A program made the position numbers and the translations under genes. Under the pieces are notes generated by a model that saw only the letters and a list, made by a program, of their open reading frames with translations, was not told where the DNA came from and did no database searches. From an uncultured Bacteroidales bacterium (GTDB taxonomy: Bacteria; Bacteroidota; Bacteroidia; Bacteroidales; P3), in NCBI GenBank assembly GCA_900316965.1, contig ONEY01000001.1, forward strand, positions 186,001-250,000: 64,000 bases of DNA, in the 5' to 3' direction. Every line of letters begins with the position of its first letter. Within the stretch, counting starts at the first letter, position 1. Below, piece after piece: positions 60,287 through 64,000 of this stretch.

Positions 60287-62512
60287 ATGAAAAAAAAGAT
60301 TCTTAATGCAGGTGCATTGAGCCGTTTGCTCTGCACCACGATGGCAATCATTGCCACCACACAGTTCACTTATGGTCAAACCGATAAGCGCGATACCGTT
60401 AAGGTTAAGCAGTTGGAGAAAGTTGTTATCTCCGATTCGCGTGTGAGCAACAAGGCTCCTCTTACAACAAGCACTCTCAATCGAGAGCAGCTCGATGAGG
60501 AGAAAATCTCTATTTCTCTGCCATACATGCTTGAAACCCAACCCAGCGTTGTAACATCAAGCGAGAATGGCGCTGTCGGCGTTACCAGTATGCGAATACG
60601 CGGTGTCGACGCTACGCGTATTAATGTCAACATCAATGGCATACCCCTTAACGATGGAGAAAGCCAAACGGTTTATTGGTACAACATCCCTAATCTTGGA
60701 GGTATGTCGCAAAGTGTCCAGTTGCAGCGTGGTCTTGGTGCTAGCAATGGCGGTACCGCAGCTTTTGGAGGCGCTATGAACTTGCAAACTCTCAACACAG
60801 CTTCCCAGCCCTATGGCTCGGCAGATCTTGGTTGGGGCTCTTTCAACACCCGCCAATATGGCTTCACGGCAGGTACAGGTATCACTAAACATGGTTTTAC
60901 TTTCGATGTTGCCTACAATGGTCTTACCAGTGACGGATGGCAGCGTGGAGGCCAGACCAAACAACAGAGTATCTTCCTTAATGCAGGTTGGTATGGCGAG
61001 AAATCGATGCTTAAAGCTATCGCCATCATCGGCGACCAGCACACAGGAATAACATGGAACGGCGCCACAGCTGAAGAACTGGATGCTGACCCTCATTTCA
61101 ACAGCCGTGGCTCTTATACCGACTCGTTGGGCAACGTCTACTATTATGGTAACGAGACCGACAACTATCTGCAGCAGCGCTATCAGCTGTACTACACTCA
61201 GATACTGTCGGACAATCTGAGTTTGAATGCCGCTGTCGACTATACCATGGGTAATGGTTACACCGAAAGTTATAAGGACAACAAGAAGGCCACCAACTTT
61301 GCTATGGGCGATCTCATCGCCTCTGGCGTAAAGAGTGACTTCATCACCCGCAAGAATATGGACAATGACGCCATTACCACCAATCTTTCCATGCGCTACA
61401 ACAAGAGTGCTCTTACACTTACCTACGGCTTAAGCTACCAACACTATACGGGTGGACACCTTGGCGAGGTTATTTGGTCCCAGCTTGTACCTACAGTGGA
61501 TGAGGACTTTGTCGTTACTGGATGGGATGACAACACGGGTGTGAAGAATGACGGTGTTGTTTTTGCCAAGCTTAATTATGATTTCTCAAATAACTTCAAC
61601 CTCTATGCCGACCTTCAGGCTCGTCGTGTTTCCTATAGCCTGCATGGCATAGACGACGACTATGGTCAGGTAGACTATGACACTACCCATCTTTTCTTCA
61701 ATCCAAAATTGGGCCTCAATTATCGTATCGACGACAACCAACGTCTTTATGTTGTAGCAGGTATCTCCAACCGCGAGCCTAACCGTACCGACATCAAGGA
61801 AGCGTGTGCCGACAACGACACTATAAGCCCCGAAACCATGCTCGACATCGAGCTAGGTTACCAAATCAAAAAGAACCGTTTCCATTTTGAGGGTAATCTC
61901 TATGCTATGCTCTACAAGAACCAGCTCACCGCCACTGGTGTTGTCACTGAGAGCGGTTACGCTTTGATGGAAAATGTCGACAAGAGCTACCGTATTGGTG
62001 CCGAGTTGGTTGCTGGCTACCAGTTCGACCGCCATTTCTCACTCGAGGGAAACCTTACACTTAGCACCAACAAGATTGTCGACTACCAGTATGAAATCAC
62101 TCTCAACGACTGGTACACCAAGTCGGTTCTTAATCTGGGAACCACCGATCTTGCTTTCTCTCCTTCTATTGTTGGAGCAGCAGTGCTTACTTATCGTCCC
62201 GTTGAGCAGGCCAAGCTGCAGCTTGTTGGCAAATATGTTGGCGAGCAGTATGCCGACAACACATCACGCGAGGATATGCTGGTCGATGACTATTTCCTGC
62301 TCAATTTGCGTGCTTCCTACACTTTTAACATGAAGAGTAATAACGAACTCGAGTGCCAGCTGGCCGTAAACAACATACTGAATCATCAGTATCGTTTGAG
62401 TGCCTATGCCTATGGCGTCTACGACCCTGCAACGCAGACTTTCGAGAACTATCGTGGCTATTTTCAACAGCCCGGTATCAACTTCATGGCACGTGTGATT
62501 TATAGATTCTAG
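60287..62512 (+). CDS. TonB-dependent outer-membrane receptor for thiamin
   Basis: 741 residues from the ATG at 60287 (an upstream in-frame ATG at 60230 lies within the riboswitch and is rejected). Signal peptide of about 30 residues, TonB-box-like KQLEKVVISDSRV, plug domain (VGVTSMRIRGVDATRINVNINGIPLNDGESQ), then the beta-barrel ending in Phe (ARVIYRF). The TPP riboswitch and the following PnuT and thiamin pyrophosphokinase genes identify the substrate as thiamin, as known for the Bacteroidota OMR1-PnuT-Tnr3 systems. Energy comes from a TonB-ExbBD complex elsewhere. Confidence 0.93.
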   Translation: MKKKILNAGALSRLLCTTMAIIATTQFTYGQTDKRDTVKVKQLEKVVISDSRVSNKAPLTTSTLNREQLDEEKISISLPYMLETQPSVVTSSENGAVGVTSMRIRGVDATRINVNINGIPLNDGESQTVYWYNIPNLGGMSQSVQLQRGLGASNGGTAAFGGAMNLQTLNTASQPYGSADLGWGSFNTRQYGFTAGTGITKHGFTFDVAYNGLTSDGWQRGGQTKQQSIFLNAGWYGEKSMLKAIAIIGDQHTGITWNGATAEELDADPHFNSRGSYTDSLGNVYYYGNETDNYLQQRYQLYYTQILSDNLSLNAAVDYTMGNGYTESYKDNKKATNFAMGDLIASGVKSDFITRKNMDNDAITTNLSMRYNKSALTLTYGLSYQHYTGGHLGEVIWSQLVPTVDEDFVVTGWDDNTGVKNDGVVFAKLNYDFSNNFNLYADLQARRVSYSLHGIDDDYGQVDYDTTHLFFNPKLGLNYRIDDNQRLYVVAGISNREPNRTDIKEACADNDTISPETMLDIELGYQIKKNRFHFEGNLYAMLYKNQLTATGVVTESGYALMENVDKSYRIGAELVAGYQFDRHFSLEGNLTLSTNKIVDYQYEITLNDWYTKSVLNLGTTDLAFSPSIVGAAVLTYRPVEQAKLQLVGKYVGEQYADNTSREDMLVDDYFLLNLRASYTFNMKSNNELECQLAVNNILNHQYRLSAYAYGVYDPATQTFENYRGYFQQPGINFMARVIYRF

Positions 62513-62533
62513 TCAAACCAATAGGCTAGAAAA

Positions 62534-63154
62534 ATGAACTTTCCACTGTCTTTTATCGACATTATCGGATCCATCATTGGCCTGTTCTATATCGTTAGCG
62601 AATATAGAGCAGGCCGGTGGTTCTGGCCTTGGAGTCTGCTGATGTCGTTGTTCTATATCATTATCGATTATTCCTCGGGCTATTATGCCAACGGCACCAT
62701 CTGTGTCTACAATTTCATAATGTCATTATATGGCATTATGGTGTGGCGTGGTGTCATTCAAAGCTCTACCAAACAGGAGAAACCCTTTGGCTCATGTCCA
62801 ATGAGAATGGTGCCATATATCTTAGTCGCCGTGGCGTTGCTTTCGGTAGCTTTATGGTGGCTGTTGGGCAAAGTTGGTGAAAGCCAATATCCTTGGCTCG
62901 ACGGCATATCGTCGGCGCTCTCCATTGTTGGAATGTGGATGTTGGCTCAGAAGTGGTGGCAGCAGTGGTTTTGTTGGATGATAGTAGAGCCTCTTATGGT
63001 CGTTCTCTTCTGGATGGGTGGAAACTATGCTTCAGCATTATTATACGTTATATATGAGGTTTTCTGTGTGTTAGGATTGATATCGTGGAGGCGAAGAGCG
63101 ATGAAAGAGGGCTTAGGTGAGCCAGAGGATACTGTACGTATGTCAAAACTTTAA
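62534..63154 (+). CDS. pnuT: Thiamin transporter PnuT (PnuC family)
   Basis: 206 residues with about seven membrane helices and the PnuC-family start DIIGSIIGLFYIVSEYR, plus aromatic-rich helices such as WFWPWSLL and KWWQQWFCWM that line the ligand path. PnuC relatives import nicotinamide riboside; the variant placed under a THI element and with a thiamin receptor and kinase is PnuT, which brings thiamin over the inner membrane. Starts 21 bases after the receptor gene. Confidence 0.93.
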   Translation: MNFPLSFIDIIGSIIGLFYIVSEYRAGRWFWPWSLLMSLFYIIIDYSSGYYANGTICVYNFIMSLYGIMVWRGVIQSSTKQEKPFGSCPMRMVPYILVAVALLSVALWWLLGKVGESQYPWLDGISSALSIVGMWMLAQKWWQQWFCWMIVEPLMVVLFWMGGNYASALLYVIYEVFCVLGLISWRRRAMKEGLGEPEDTVRMSKL

Positions 63155-63165
63155 TTCTTTATACT

Positions 63166-63843
63166 TTGAACGCAATCATTTTAGCCAACGGACCATTCCC
63201 CAAACGTCACGAAGCATTGATGGCAATAAAACAGTCTAATTTGCTTATATGCTGCGATGGCGCATATATGCGTCTTATAGAGAGTGACATTTTCACAAAT
63301 GCAAAACAAACACCAGAGGTCCATGTTGTGGGCGATGGTGATTCGCTTACAATGACATTATGTGATAATCCTCCTTTTGCAACAACTTTTGCCCCTTGGA
63401 GCAGCGACCAGGAGTGTAACGATCTCACCAAGGCTGTGCGCTATGCCATTGGTCTTGGTGTAAGCCGCATAGTCATATTGGGAGCCACAGGACTTCGCGA
63501 GGATCATACTTTGGGGAATATCAGTCTTTTGGCTTATTATGCTACTCTGAAAACTATCGAAGCTAAACCACTTGAGGTCCGAATGTATAGCGACTATGGA
63601 TATTTCACACCATTGCTGTCTTCATCGACGCTGTCGTCGTTCCCGCGTCAGCAAGTGTCGCTTTTCCCGTTGACACCAGGGTTGCCCATCAGTGTTGAGG
63701 GATTGCGCTACCCTATAGTACACCATGTTTTTTCGCAATGGTGGGAGGCAACGCTCAACGAGTCGATAGAAGACACTTTTAAAGTTATTCTTCATGGCGA
63801 CGGTGCAGTGCTGGTATATCAGACACATGTCGCCAAGAATTGA
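63166..63843 (+). CDS. tnr3: Thiamin pyrophosphokinase
   Basis: 225 residues from a TTG at 63166 (no ATG or GTG fits; LNAIILANGPFP aligns with the family start). Motifs: CCDGAY, GDGDS, QECNDLTKAVRYA and LGATGLREDHTLGN, all in TPK. It phosphorylates thiamin to the coenzyme, trapping it in the cell. Ends the thiamin operon before a strong terminator. Confidence 0.93.
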   Translation: MNAIILANGPFPKRHEALMAIKQSNLLICCDGAYMRLIESDIFTNAKQTPEVHVVGDGDSLTMTLCDNPPFATTFAPWSSDQECNDLTKAVRYAIGLGVSRIVILGATGLREDHTLGNISLLAYYATLKTIEAKPLEVRMYSDYGYFTPLLSSSTLSSFPRQQVSLFPLTPGLPISVEGLRYPIVHHVFSQWWEATLNESIEDTFKVILHGDGAVLVYQTHVAKN

Positions 63844-63866
63844 AAAAATAACGTTGTCGCAACCTA

Positions 63867-63914
63867 AAAAAGGTTGACACTTTTGGCTTCAATACCTAAT
63901 GTGTCAACCTTTTT
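63867..63914 (+). terminator. Terminator of the thiamin operon
   Basis: Perfect 14-bp stem AAAAAGGTTGACAC (63867-63880) with GTGTCAACCTTTTT (63901-63914), 20-base loop, the last five T of the stem acting as the U-tract. It may also serve a convergent gene beyond the right edge. Bases 63915-64000 hold nothing I can name. Confidence 0.85.
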
Positions 63915-64000
63915 CAGTACAAGATAATCATGTGACAAACTCAAGTACCTGTCTGTTATGCATTTATATCCTCATCGGCAAGTACAGTTTCCTGTTGTCA

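Noticed and set aside
63964..64000. Possible end of a minus-strand gene at the right edge
   Set aside because: Only about 12 codons to a stop; two frames are equally possible.
1..64000. CRISPR arrays, prophage, insertion sequences, rRNA
   Set aside because: No regularly spaced repeats with unique spacers, no transposase, integrase or phage-structural motif, and no rRNA sequence recognised.

Overview
The window comes from a bacterium of the phylum Bacteroidota, most likely order Bacteroidales. Evidence: promoters of the Bacteroidota type (TTTG, about 19 bases, then TAnnTTTG) lie before many genes; few genes have a strong Shine-Dalgarno sequence; several families are typical of the phylum (DUF4175, DUF4290, a serine palmitoyltransferase-like enzyme for sphingolipids, the TonB receptor/PnuT/Tnr3 thiamin locus). 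One protein ends in a gliding-motility-type C-terminal domain, so a type IX secretion system (T9SS) is probably encoded elsewhere, which argues against the genus Bacteroides. Intergenic DNA is AT-rich. No rRNA gene, CRISPR array, transposase, integrase or prophage gene was seen.

Layout. 1-4.9 kb: C-terminal piece of a PLP enzyme, a short-chain dehydrogenase, a long-chain acyl-CoA synthetase, tRNA-dihydrouridine synthase and cytidine deaminase. 5-12 kb: envelope genes (PpiD-like chaperone, a membrane protein resembling the N-terminus of M23 peptidases, dxr, rseP, an LptF/LptG permease). 12.2-18.5 kb: a six-gene redox cluster (double-VOC protein, two HdrC-like ferredoxins, a membrane cytochrome b/Fe-S/CCG protein, an HdrB-like and an HdrA-like protein). 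18.5-23.4 kb: spoT-recA on the minus strand and a divergent aminotransferase. 23.5-25.0 kb: a gene-poor island with nested inverted repeats. 25-30.5 kb: cutC, a transglutaminase-like lipoprotein, glmS. 30.8-31 kb: two identical tRNA-Lys genes. 31-39 kb: WbqC-like protein, mnmG, ybeY, an anti-sigma-type ATPase and a giant coiled-coil DUF4175 protein. 39-46 kb: a lipoprotein, a second SDR, a small Cys-motif protein, then a minus-strand run with an acyltransferase-like protein and a serine palmitoyltransferase (a probable sphingolipid locus), deoC, a LutB-like ferredoxin and rpiB. 46.9-60 kb: a plus-strand run (nadA, prolyl-tRNA deacylase, RluA-type synthase, DUF4290, murA, PHP phosphatase, purB, ABC exporter, T9SS cargo, nadK, arginase-fold protein, lipoprotein). 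60.2-63.8 kb: TPP riboswitch, thiamin TonB receptor, PnuT and thiamin pyrophosphokinase.

Most notable: (1) the Hdr-like cluster, which joins cytosolic HdrABC-type parts to a membrane protein built like an ETF:menaquinone oxidoreductase; (2) three intergenic 16-mers, each one base from the ParB site parS, near mnmG and a hand-counted GC-skew change at about 35 kb, suggesting that the replication origin is close; (3) a candidate ceramide synthase next to serine palmitoyltransferase; (4) a MurA with Asp in place of the fosfomycin-reactive Cys; (5) the repeat-rich island at 23.5-25 kb. All functions come from reading motifs and known families; nothing was run against a database.
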